This document shows positions 45,883-53,174 of a DNA stretch of 64,000 bases, in pieces. The stretch lies in the NCBI GenBank assembly GCA_017387565.1, contig JAFOEY010000016.1:1-64000 (forward strand). Direction: 5' to 3'. Within the stretch, counting starts at the first letter, position 1; each line of letters starts with the position of its first letter. The notes below the pieces were generated by a model. That model did no database searches and was not told the DNA's origin. It saw only the letters and a list, made by a program, of their open reading frames with translations. The DNA is from Lachnospiraceae bacterium. GTDB lineage: Bacteria > Bacillota > Clostridia > Lachnospirales > Lachnospiraceae. The translations under genes were made by a program, and so were the position numbers.

Positions 45883-46098
45883 TTATCTATTTTTTAGTTT
45901 GTTATATAAGATAATTTCATTTTTAGTTTCAGTATTAACTTTCTTTTTGAATAGTAAAGTCCATGATGCCTGGTTTTTTGTATAATCTCTTTTATTTTCT
46001 GGAAAAAAAGATCTGCAAAAAAATGTATCATCTACATTTTTCGATAGAAATAAAAACAAATTTCTGTTTTCTATAATACAATCAGTAATATTTCTCAA
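45883..46098 (-). CDS. Small hypothetical protein, 71 residues, behind a leader terminator
   Basis: On the minus strand a perfect AAGGAGG (46108-46114) lies nine bases before a TTG codon opening a 71-residue frame. The product starts with RNITDCIIENRNLF, is basic, and has a SWTLLFKKKVNTETKNE segment; no membrane helix and no known family. An intrinsic terminator stands only six bases upstream of the ribosome site, and a promoter and structured leader precede that. This is the order of a gene controlled by transcription attenuation. The frame is open further upstream through the leader but without a start that makes sense. It could also be a chance frame behind an independent small RNA. Confidence 0.45.
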   Translation of the reverse strand: MRNITDCIIENRNLFLFLSKNVDDTFFCRSFFPENKRDYTKNQASWTLLFKKKVNTETKNEIILYNKLKNR

Positions 46099-46119
46099 TA
46101 AGTAAATCCTCCTTATAAT

Positions 46120-46283
46120 AAAGAAAGGCTCTGCTGTAGCAGAGCCCTCTGACATTTTCTTTCGAGAAATATTCTCTAGCCAGAGTGTGGTAAACGTCAA
46201 ACCCTTATAAAGCTAATAAGGCACTGCTTTCTGGCACAACACCTTATTTTAACGCTTGGCAGACACTCGTGTTGCCTGTCTTT
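46120..46283 (-). ncRNA. Structured leader RNA or small RNA with its own promoter and terminator
   Basis: Transcribed on the minus strand from the promoter at 46287-46318, about 160 nt long. Visible stems: GGCA-ACA / TGT-TGCC near the 5' end, AATAAGG / CCTTATT in the middle, CTCTGGC / GTCAGAG enclosing a perfect GAGAA / TTCTC hairpin, and the terminator GGCTCTGCT / AGCAGAGCC followed by TTTCTTT. CTCTGGCT could instead pair with the terminator arm AGCAGAG, which would give an antiterminator. It fits none of the riboswitch classes I can recognise, nor tmRNA, SRP RNA or RNase P RNA. A 6S-like RNA cannot be excluded. Confidence 0.55.
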
Positions 46284-46286
46284 GAT

Positions 46287-46318
46287 ATTATACTAGATTC
46301 AATAGAAAAATATGTCAA
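46287..46318 (-). promoter_or_regulatory. Promoter of the minus-strand leader RNA
   Basis: Minus strand TTGACA (46313-46318), 17-base spacer, TAGTAT, which overlaps a TATAAT at 46287-46292 shifted by three bases. The -35 box is perfect. Confidence 0.65.
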
Positions 46319-46340
46319 GTACGTGCTGAAATACATAGTT

Positions 46341-46590
46341 AAGTCAAAAAGTATGCCCTGAGCCGGTTTATGGCAGGCAAACCAAGCAAAAAGGCATACT
46401 GGAAAATAAAATCAAATCAAGAAGTATGCCCCGGAGCCGATTTTTTGCAGACGAAAACAAGAGAAATCAAGCAAAAGGGCATACCAAAATATAAAATCAA
46501 GTTAAAAGGTATACTACGGAGACAATAAAAGGCAGGCAAACAAGTTGAAACAGACTCCAAGGACAAAGCAAAATCATGAAAAATCAAGTT
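46341..46590. repeat. Three imperfect 75-90 bp repeats with GTATGCC / GGCATAC arms
   Basis: Units begin near 46341, 46411 and 46499. Units one and two each contain an AGTATGCC ... GGCATAC inverted repeat, and all end in an AAAATC run followed by AA. Unit three is more degraded (GGTATACTA). GGCAGGCAAAC is shared by units one and three. The stretch is non-coding and lies between the leader RNA promoter and the codY promoter. Confidence 0.6.
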
Positions 46591-46618
46591 AGACCGAGCA
46601 AAAAAGAAAAATATGCAC

Positions 46619-46633
46619 AATTTTCAGACAATT
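46619..46633. promoter_or_regulatory. CodY box upstream of codY
   Basis: AATTTTCAGACAATT matches the CodY consensus AATTTTCWGAAAATT at 14 of 15 positions. It ends 12 bases before the -35 hexamer of the codY promoter, a position suited to autoregulation. Confidence 0.7.
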
Positions 46634-46645
46634 CGACATTTGTGT

Positions 46646-46674
46646 TTGCATATGTGAGAAAATAATGCTAGAAT
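46646..46674 (+). promoter_or_regulatory. codY promoter
   Basis: TTGCAT, 17-base spacer, TAGAAT, followed by an 86-base leader to the start codon. Confidence 0.65.
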
Positions 46675-46760
46675 GATTTTAGCCTAAGCAATTGAAAAAA
46701 CTTTTGGTATATGTATAATACAAATTTTGCAACATAGTTCTACAAAGGATGAAGAAATAA

Positions 46761-47543
46761 ATGAGTAGTGTACAGCTTCTGGATAAGACGAGAAAGATAG
46801 GTAAATTATTACATAACAACAATTCGAGCAAGGTAGTATTCAATGATATCTGCGATGTCATGAAAGAAATTCTACAATCTAATGTTTTGGTCATTAGTAA
46901 AAAAGGAAAAATTCTTGGTGTCGGGGAACGTCCTGAGATTGAAAGAATCACCGAACTTTTAGAGGGAAATGTTGGTAGTTTTATTGATACCATGCTTAAT
47001 GATCGTTTTCTTTCTGTTTTAAGCACAAAAGAAAATGTTAATCTTTCCACACTGGGATTTGAAAATACGGACAGTAAAAAATATCAGGCTGTCATTGCAC
47101 CGATTGAAATTGCCGGTGAACGACTGGGAACTTTGTTTTTATATCAATGTGATGAACAATATGATATTGATGATATTATTTTGACGGAATATGGTGTTAC
47201 CGTAGTCGGATTGGAGATGCTTCGTTCTGTCAATGAAGAAAATGCGGAGGACACACGGAAGCATCAGGTGGTAAAAGCCGCTCTTGGCACATTATCGTCT
47301 TCGGAGGCGGAAGCAATTGTTCACATTTTTGATGAATTAAACGGAACAGAAGGAATTCTGGTTGCCAGTAAGATTGCAGACAGGGTTGGAATTACACGAA
47401 GTGTTATTGTGAATGCACTGCGTAAATTTGAAAGTGCCGGAGTGATTGAATCGCGTAGCTCAGGAATGAAAGGTACCTATATCAAAGTCTCCAATGATGC
47501 TGTGTATGAGGAAATAGAAGAATATCGACGGAAATTTATGTAA
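46761..47543 (+). CDS. codY: GTP- and branched-chain-amino-acid-sensing regulator CodY
   Basis: The 260-residue protein opens with SVQLLDKTRKIGKLLHNN and has a GAF domain to about residue 150, a linker helix and a C-terminal winged helix (LVASKIADRVGITRSVIVNALRKFESAGVIESRS), the standard CodY layout and length. CodY represses nutrient-acquisition genes, and in several Firmicutes motility genes, when GTP and Ile/Leu/Val are plentiful. It stands directly upstream of flgB, as in Bacillus, but the trmFO, hslV and hslU genes found between topA and codY there are absent. A near-perfect CodY box lies upstream. Confidence 0.95.
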   Translation: MSSVQLLDKTRKIGKLLHNNNSSKVVFNDICDVMKEILQSNVLVISKKGKILGVGERPEIERITELLEGNVGSFIDTMLNDRFLSVLSTKENVNLSTLGFENTDSKKYQAVIAPIEIAGERLGTLFLYQCDEQYDIDDIILTEYGVTVVGLEMLRSVNEENAEDTRKHQVVKAALGTLSSSEAEAIVHIFDELNGTEGILVASKIADRVGITRSVIVNALRKFESAGVIESRSSGMKGTYIKVSNDAVYEEIEEYRRKFM

Positions 47544-47698
47544 AATGCTAAGGATAGCAATTATTTATGCCGATAATAATTATGAAGTTTATTAATTAAT
47601 TGACTGTTATCAGATGATAGTCAAAGAGATTTTGCGATAACAGTATGGTTTCCTACAATAAAACATAATAGAGAGCAAAAGGATTTGCACAAGATAAA

Positions 47699-47726
47699 AG
47701 GATTTACACAAGTAAATTCTTTTTTT
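47699..47726 (+). terminator. codY terminator
   Basis: Nine-base stem AGGATTTAC / GTAAATTCT with an ACAA loop, followed by a T7 run. It separates codY from the flagellar operon promoter. The same sequence block AAAGGATTT-CACAAG occurs twice in tandem 19 bases apart here. Confidence 0.7.
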
Positions 47727-47907
47727 GTTATGGCGACGAGGAAAATGCAATGTGCTTGCACAATTGCATTTGACGACCGCTAATCAGCGATAAAACAAGC
47801 GAAGCGGTTTTATCGGTGTTATGGCGACGAGGAAAATGCAATGTGCTTGCACAATTGCATTTGACGACCGCTAATCAGCGATAAAACGAGCGAAGCGGTT
47901 TTATCGG
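47727..47907. repeat. Tandem 91-bp structured repeat, two copies
   Basis: GTTATGGCGACGAGG starts at 47727 and again at 47818; the copies (91 and 90 bases) differ at about one position (CAAGC against CGAGC). Each holds two hairpins: GCAATGTGC / GCACAATTGC and CGATAAAAC / GTTTTATCG. Non-coding, in the gap between the codY terminator and the flgB promoter. Confidence 0.9.
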
Positions 47908-47962
47908 AAATATAGTATGTTTACATAATTAGGCGCATCTTGTGTTTGAAATGCGAAAAAGG

Positions 47963-48022
47963 CACAAGATAAAGTATTTTTTCACAAAAAAATCTTGTGT
48001 TTTTCTCTAAATAATCTATAAT
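47963..48022 (+). promoter_or_regulatory. Promoter of the flagellar operon with overlapping inverted repeat
   Basis: TTGTGT (47995-48000), 16-base spacer, TATAAT (48017-48022), about 50 bases before flgB. CACAAGAT at 47963-47970 is mirrored by ATCTTGTG at 47992-47999, which covers the -35 box. This looks like a sigma-A promoter under possible repressor or activator control. No sigma-28 or sigma-54 promoter was seen. Confidence 0.6.
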
Positions 48023-48073
48023 GGAATAAGGTAGGGCTATTATGTGGTCGTGTACAGATTAAGGAGTGGTAAG

Positions 48074-48463
48074 ATGATTTCTTCAAATGCATTCGATTAT
48101 ATCAATGTTCTTGGTAAGGCTGCGGATGCCTCTTGGATTCGCAATGATTTAATTGCCAATAATATTGCCAATTATGATACACCCGGTTATAAAAGACAGG
48201 ATGTGGATTTTGAGGATGCCCTGAAACAGGCAATTCAGAGTGCCGGCGGCACAAATATGGATACAAAGGTTGCTAATCTGCGTAAAGGATCTTTAGATGT
48301 ATCTCCCTATACCGATTATGGTGATTATTCATACCGTTTGGATGAAAATAATGTGGATGTTGAAACGGAACAGGTTCAACTGGCGGAAAACCAGATCCGC
48401 TATCAGGCATTAATGGACAGTATCAACAATGAGTTTTCTAATTTGAAAAGCGCTATGAAGTGA
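48074..48463 (+). CDS. flgB: Flagellar basal-body rod protein FlgB
   Basis: A 129-residue proximal rod subunit exported by the flagellar type III system. The N terminus has the rod/hook signature DLIANNIANYDTPGYKRQDVDF (residues 20-42 region) and the C terminus the coiled-coil heptad segment of axial proteins. The ATG at 48074 is preferred to an upstream in-frame GTG because AAGGAGTGG lies five to ten bases before it and length fits the family. First gene of the operon. Confidence 0.94.
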   Translation: MISSNAFDYINVLGKAADASWIRNDLIANNIANYDTPGYKRQDVDFEDALKQAIQSAGGTNMDTKVANLRKGSLDVSPYTDYGDYSYRLDENNVDVETEQVQLAENQIRYQALMDSINNEFSNLKSAMK

Positions 48464-48483
48464 TAAATTTATTTTTTATCATA

Positions 48484-48590
48484 GGGAAAATATCTTTTGA
48501 CCCCAACATTAAAATAATTGACTAAGTTGGAAACATTTGCATAGTGAAAACATTTGCATTATGAAAGCATTTGCACAATGGAAAATTTAC
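48484..48590. repeat. flgB-flgC gap: element A remnant and 17-bp repeats
   Basis: 48484-48512 retains the right end of element A (CTTTTGACCCCAACATTA). From 48529 a 17-bp unit GAAA-CATTTGCAT-AT type repeats: CATTTGC recurs at 48534, 48551 and 48568 with exact 17-base spacing, and a fourth, weaker unit (AATTTAC) follows at 48584. Non-coding. Confidence 0.75.
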
Positions 48591-48642
48591 ACCATGTACA
48601 ACTTGAGCTTGTTGTATTACATGTTTTAACAGGAGAAGCGAA

Positions 48643-49086
48643 ATGAGTATATTTAATTCTTTTGATATAAATGCATCCGGATTGACGGCACAACGATACC
48701 GTATGGATGTGATTTCTGAAAATATTGCCAATGTAAATACCACACGTACGGCTGACGGAACACCTTACAGACGTAAAGTGGTTGTGTTTGAGGAGCGTAC
48801 AGGCGGCGCTTCTTTTGCCGATGCTCTTAATAAGGCGAAGGGTACCTATAAAGGGCAGGGGGTAAAGGTTACCGGTACGTTTGAAGATACGGAGACGGAT
48901 TTGATTAAGGCTTATGAACCGGATCATCCGGATGCCGATGAAGATGGATATGTATATTATCCCAATGTCAATATTATTACCGAAATGACGGACTTGATTG
49001 ATGCAAGCCGCTCTTATGAAGCCAATGCGACAGCATTTACGACCAGTAAAGCTATGGCAGTAAAAGGTTTGGAGATGGCAAATTGA
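48643..49086 (+). CDS. flgC: Flagellar basal-body rod protein FlgC
   Basis: A 147-residue rod subunit. FDINASGLTAQRYRMDVISENIANVNTTRT is the rod signature at residues 6-35; the C-terminal part has NVNIITEMTDLIDASRSYEANATAF, the conserved axial-protein helix. AGGAGAAG lies five bases before the ATG. Follows flgB as in nearly all flagellated bacteria, but after a repeat-filled 180-base gap rather than a tight junction. Confidence 0.95.
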   Translation: MSIFNSFDINASGLTAQRYRMDVISENIANVNTTRTADGTPYRRKVVVFEERTGGASFADALNKAKGTYKGQGVKVTGTFEDTETDLIKAYEPDHPDADEDGYVYYPNVNIITEMTDLIDASRSYEANATAFTTSKAMAVKGLEMAN

Positions 49087-49120
49087 TTTTTGTAAATATA
49101 TATCAATAGCAAAATTGTAA

Positions 49121-49215
49121 ACAGTATACAAAAGCGTAGAACAGTATATAAAACCGTGAAACAGTATATAAAACCGTGAAACAGTATACAAAACCATAAA
49201 ACAGTATACAAAGTC
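49121..49215. repeat. Five 20-bp direct repeats between flgC and fliE
   Basis: ACAGTATA recurs at 49121, 49141, 49161, 49181 and 49201, with exact 20-base period; the middle units read ACAGTATATAAAACCGTGAA. Period equals about two helical turns, so all units face the same side of the DNA. Last unit ends about 25 bases before the fliE start codon. Confidence 0.9.
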
Positions 49216-49238
49216 GATTGCCATATTGGAGGAACAAC

Positions 49239-49562
49239 ATGGACATACAATCATTATACGGAGTGAATCCGTCTTTACTGAATCAGATGACCGGTGCATC
49301 TAAATCATCAACAAATGCAACAAATGAAAGTGAAGATGTCTTTTCGACTTTTTTAAATAGTGCAATTCATAATATCAGCCAGACGAACAGCTATTTATCG
49401 GATGCTGAAAATGAAGAAATTAAATTTGCGATGGGCGAATCGGAAAATACACATGATCTGACGATTGCATTGCAAAAGGCGTCAGCATCTCTTCAATATA
49501 CGATTGCAGTAAGGGACAAGATTATTGAGGCATACAATACGATTATGCAGATGCAGATTTAA
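49239..49562 (+). CDS. fliE: Flagellar hook-basal body protein FliE
   Basis: A 107-residue adaptor between MS-ring and rod. The central and C-terminal helices (SEDVFSTFLNSAIHNISQTN and MGESENTHDLTIALQKASAS) are the family signature; the C terminus ends in VRDKIIEAYNTIMQMQI. The ATG at 49239 is chosen because TGGAGGAAC lies seven bases before it; the longer upstream frame runs into the repeat region. Confidence 0.93.
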   Translation: MDIQSLYGVNPSLLNQMTGASKSSTNATNESEDVFSTFLNSAIHNISQTNSYLSDAENEEIKFAMGESENTHDLTIALQKASASLQYTIAVRDKIIEAYNTIMQMQI

Positions 49563-49680
49563 TTTGATTATTTTTGAAAACGACAGAGAATAATACTGGC
49601 AAATCATGACACTAAAAAAGTAAGATGATTTGGTTGGTCATAATATTTTAATTAACATGTGATAAAAGGAGCATTTTGCT

Positions 49681-51288
49681 GTGTTAGACAGAATAAGGGA
49701 ACTTCCGAAAAGAATATTGGAGTGGTGGGACCGGTTTACAACGCGTCAAAAAACCATCATCATCAGTATTGCGGCGGGTGTCATTTTGGCACTGGCCCTT
49801 TTAGTGACCTTACTGACCAGAAAAACGTATGTTACACTGGCTACCTGTGAGACGACTGCAGAAGCCGCTGAGATTGTTGAATTGTTAGAGAGTAATGGTC
49901 TTGAATATCAGACAAGTACGGACGGAACCATTGTTTCTGTTTTGGAAAGTCAGGAATCGCAGGCCAATTTATTATTGGGAGCCAATAAGATTACAGCTGC
50001 CGGTTATACCATTGATGATGTGACTGCGGGTGGTTTTTCTACCACGGAATCGGACAAGCAGAAGAGATGGGTTTATCTGTTACAGCAAAAGATGGAAACA
50101 GATTTAGAGGCCAATTCGGTTGTTAAAAATGCGATTGTTACTTTGGATCTTCCGGAAAATGACGGTACTCTGATTTCTCAAAAGACGGATGCTTTTGCGG
50201 CAATCACTCTGGAATTGGAAGGGGAAATGACCGAAGATGTTGCGGCTGCGCTTGCACGTTTTGCTGCATCTGCACTGGGCAATGAGACAACGGATAATAT
50301 TACGATTATTGATACGGATGGAAATCTGCTCTTTTCGGGAGATGACGTATCCTCTGTTGGAGGAGCAACGGCAACGACGCAGCTTTCCATGAAGAAAAAG
50401 GCAGAAGACCTTGTAAAGAGCGAAGTAAAATCGGTTTTACTGGGTACGGATTTGTATGACAGTATTGAAGTGGCCAGCAATCTGGATCTGGATTTTTCAT
50501 CAACGCAGATTGTAGATCATCAATATACACCGGCAGAAGATCAGACACAGGGCGTGTTAAGTCATTCCGAGACCTATGAATCCGAATCGACCGGCGGCAC
50601 CGGCGGCGTTCCCGGCGTAACGAGTAATGACAGTGATAACGAGCCGAGCTACGTCATTGAAAATTATGATAATTCTTCAGAGACGGTTAATCAGCAGTCT
50701 TATGATTATCTGCCAAACGAAAAGATTACCACAAAGGATGTACCGGCAGGGCTTATCCAGTATTCGACATCTTCCATTTCGGTAGCAGCAAAATCTTTAC
50801 ATATCTACAAGGAAGAGGATGTTAAGGCACAGGGACTTTTAACAGATATGACATGGGATGAATTTAAGGCTGCCAACGAAGCATCCGTAAAGCAGGAGGT
50901 AGATGCGGATATTGTCGCATTGGTACAGACGGCAACCGGAATTCCTGCGGAAAATATATCAATTGTTGCATATGATGTTCCGATTTTTATCGATAAAGAA
51001 GGCCTGAATGTAGAAGCTACAGATGTTGTTCAGGTTATCATCATTGTATTAATTCTTGGATTACTGGCATTTGTTATTCTTCGCAGTATGCGGGAAGCAA
51101 AGACAGAAGAAGCCGAGGAAGAGCTTTCTGTGGAGAGTTTGTTGCAATCCACTCCTACGGATACGCTCGAGGATATTGAACTGGAAGAAAAATCTGAGAC
51201 TCGCAGACTGATTGAAAGATTTGTGGATGAAAATCCGGAGGCCGTTGCAAATCTTTTGCGAAACTGGCTATCGGAAGATTGGGGGTAA
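49681..51288 (+). CDS. fliF: Flagellar MS-ring protein FliF
   Basis: The 535-residue ring protein has an N-terminal membrane helix (about 25-46), two ring-building domains (about 48-225), a Ser/Gly/Thr-rich loop near 300-330, a second membrane helix (about 455-475) and a C-terminal cytoplasmic FliG-binding tail rich in Glu (ETRRLIERFVDENPEAVANLL). Family YscJ/FliF. GTG start with AAAGGAGC nine bases upstream. Slightly shorter than the 540-560 average. Confidence 0.95.
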   Translation: MLDRIRELPKRILEWWDRFTTRQKTIIISIAAGVILALALLVTLLTRKTYVTLATCETTAEAAEIVELLESNGLEYQTSTDGTIVSVLESQESQANLLLGANKITAAGYTIDDVTAGGFSTTESDKQKRWVYLLQQKMETDLEANSVVKNAIVTLDLPENDGTLISQKTDAFAAITLELEGEMTEDVAAALARFAASALGNETTDNITIIDTDGNLLFSGDDVSSVGGATATTQLSMKKKAEDLVKSEVKSVLLGTDLYDSIEVASNLDLDFSSTQIVDHQYTPAEDQTQGVLSHSETYESESTGGTGGVPGVTSNDSDNEPSYVIENYDNSSETVNQQSYDYLPNEKITTKDVPAGLIQYSTSSISVAAKSLHIYKEEDVKAQGLLTDMTWDEFKAANEASVKQEVDADIVALVQTATGIPAENISIVAYDVPIFIDKEGLNVEATDVVQVIIIVLILGLLAFVILRSMREAKTEEAEEELSVESLLQSTPTDTLEDIELEEKSETRRLIERFVDENPEAVANLLRNWLSEDWG

Positions 51289-51294
51289 CAGTCT

Positions 51295-52311
51295 ATGGCA
51301 AAAATGGGAGAACATTCGATTTCCGGTATTCAGAAGGCTGCAATTTTACTGATTGCCCTCGGACCCGAAAAATCGTCTTTGATTTTTAAGCATTTAAAAG
51401 AAGATGAAATAGAAGAATTGACATTAGAGATTGCGAATACGCGCAGTATTACACCGCAGTTGAAGGATGATGTTATCAACGAGTTTTATGAAGTATGTCT
51501 GGCTCAGCAGTATATTGCCGAAGGCGGTATCAGTTATGCCAAAGAACTGCTCGAAAAAGCGCTTGGTGCAGAAAAGGCAATGGATGTTATCGGCAAGCTT
51601 ACCGCATCATTGCAGGTAAAACCGTTCGAGTTTGTCAGAAAGGCCGATGCTTCCCAGATTTTAAACTTTATTCAGGACGAGCATCCGCAGACAATTGCAT
51701 TGATTTTATCCTATCTGTCACCAAGTCAGTCTTCTTTGATTTTGTCTGCATTGCCTCCGGATCGTCAGGCCGATGTAGCAAGGCGTGTGGCAACCATGGA
51801 CCGCACAAGTCCGGATGTTATCAAAGAAGTGGAGCGTGTGTTAGAGACACAGTTGTCATCTTTAGTCAATCAGGATTACACGGTCATTGGTGGTGTCGAT
51901 GCGGTTGTCGAGATTTTAAATACAGTAGACCGTGGAACAGAGAAACATATCATGGAGACTTTGGAAATCGAAGACCCCGAACTGGCAGACGAAATCCGCA
52001 AAAAGATGTTTGTATTCGAGGATATTCTGCTTTTGGACGACAGAGCGATTCAGCGAGTGCTGCGTGATGTTGAAAATTCCGATTTGGCAATCGCATTAAA
52101 AGGTTCAACCGAACAGGTTCAGAATGCGATTTTCAACAACCTTTCCAAACGTCTGGCTGCCATGATACAGGAAGATATGGAATTCATGGGACCTGTACGT
52201 ATGAAGGACGTTGAAGAAGCACAGCAGAAGATTGTTAATATCATACGTAAGTTAGAAGATTCCGCAGAAATTATTATTTCCAGAGGCGGAGGTGACGAGA
52301 TTGTTGTCTAA
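51295..52311 (+). CDS. fliG: Flagellar motor switch protein FliG
   Basis: The 338-residue rotor protein binds FliF and interacts with MotA. N-terminal domain with KAAILLIALGPEKSSLIFKHL; middle domain containing the EHPQTIALILSYL motif; C-terminal torque domain with FEDILLLDDRAIQRVLRDV and the charged MGPVRMKDVEEAQQKI helix. All expected regions are present. Begins six bases after fliF; its 3' end holds the ribosome site of fliH. Confidence 0.96.
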   Translation: MAKMGEHSISGIQKAAILLIALGPEKSSLIFKHLKEDEIEELTLEIANTRSITPQLKDDVINEFYEVCLAQQYIAEGGISYAKELLEKALGAEKAMDVIGKLTASLQVKPFEFVRKADASQILNFIQDEHPQTIALILSYLSPSQSSLILSALPPDRQADVARRVATMDRTSPDVIKEVERVLETQLSSLVNQDYTVIGGVDAVVEILNTVDRGTEKHIMETLEIEDPELADEIRKKMFVFEDILLLDDRAIQRVLRDVENSDLAIALKGSTEQVQNAIFNNLSKRLAAMIQEDMEFMGPVRMKDVEEAQQKIVNIIRKLEDSAEIIISRGGGDEIVV

Positions 52312-53170
52312 AAAGTCCAATCTATTAAAATATCAGTACGTCACGCTGAACGAAGAAGATGCCCGTATTATTGATTACAATGAACGAATTGCGAAAAAAA
52401 TAGCGGAATTGTCACAAAATCTTCAGGAAACGATGGAGAGTGAAAGTGCTGATGAATTTGTAGATGGTTTTTCAGGTGGACTGGATGCAGAACAGGTATC
52501 TGCATTGCTGGGCGATGATGCGGGAAATGTGATTAAGGCCGAGCCTGTTTATGATGGCCCGTCGCCGGAAGAACTGCTTGCCCAGGCACAGGAACAGATT
52601 GATGCCATGCTTGCCAATGCGCAGGCCGAAGCACAGATGGTGAAAAATCAGGCTTACGAGGAAGGACAAAAGCAGGGATATCAGGACGGTCTTTTAAAGG
52701 CAACGCAGGAACTGGAAGCAAAAGAGAATATGCTTTGTCGGGAATATGAAGAAAAAGAAAATCGGCTTACCGGTATCTATCAGCAAAAACTGGAAGAAAT
52801 AGAACCGGTTTTGATTGATACGTTGACGGATATCTATGAGCATATTTTTCATGTAAAATTGTCGGATGATCGGGATTTGATTGTTCATTTGATTGGAAAT
52901 ACTCTCAGAAAAACAGATACTAGCAGTGAATATCTGATTCATGTTTCACCAGAGGATCTGGCTTTTGTCAGCATGCACAAGGATGCACTGATGGAAGCAG
53001 GCGGAATTGTCAATTCCTCTGTAGAGTTTATTGAGGATGTTACCTTAAAGAAAAACCAGTGTCTGATAGAGACGGATGGCGGGATTTTTGACTGTAGTCT
53101 GGGCGTCGAACTAAAAGAACTAAAAAAGCAATTACTGTTGTTGTCCTACGACGGTGTGCAAAGGGGTTAG
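52301..53170 (+). CDS. fliH: Flagellar assembly protein FliH
   Basis: About 289 residues, mostly charged. The middle has QAQEQIDAMLANAQAEAQMVKN and EEGQKQGYQDGL, the glycine-patterned helix typical of FliH, which regulates the export ATPase FliI. TTG at 52301 is the likely start because GGAGG (52288-52292) lies eight bases upstream; a GTG at 52292 overlaps that site itself. This gives an 11-base overlap with fliG. Confidence 0.88.
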   Translation: MLSKKSNLLKYQYVTLNEEDARIIDYNERIAKKIAELSQNLQETMESESADEFVDGFSGGLDAEQVSALLGDDAGNVIKAEPVYDGPSPEELLAQAQEQIDAMLANAQAEAQMVKNQAYEEGQKQGYQDGLLKATQELEAKENMLCREYEEKENRLTGIYQQKLEEIEPVLIDTLTDIYEHIFHVKLSDDRDLIVHLIGNTLRKTDTSSEYLIHVSPEDLAFVSMHKDALMEAGGIVNSSVEFIEDVTLKKNQCLIETDGGIFDCSLGVELKELKKQLLLLSYDGVQRG

Positions 53171-53174
53171 AACA

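Noticed and set aside
45883-46200. A 105-codon minus-strand frame starting at 46200
   Set aside because: Its first third runs through the leader hairpins and terminator and lacks a ribosome site; only the part from the TTG at 46098 has one.
46120-46283. Leader RNA resembling a Cas9 tracrRNA (contains GTTAAAATAAGG)
   Set aside because: The 12-base likeness is short, no CRISPR repeat, anti-repeat or cas gene is present in the window, and the RNA has a different fold and a following ORF.
48559-49299. 246-codon minus-strand frame opposite flgC
   Set aside because: It is the shadow of flgC and of the 20-bp repeat array, without start signals of its own.
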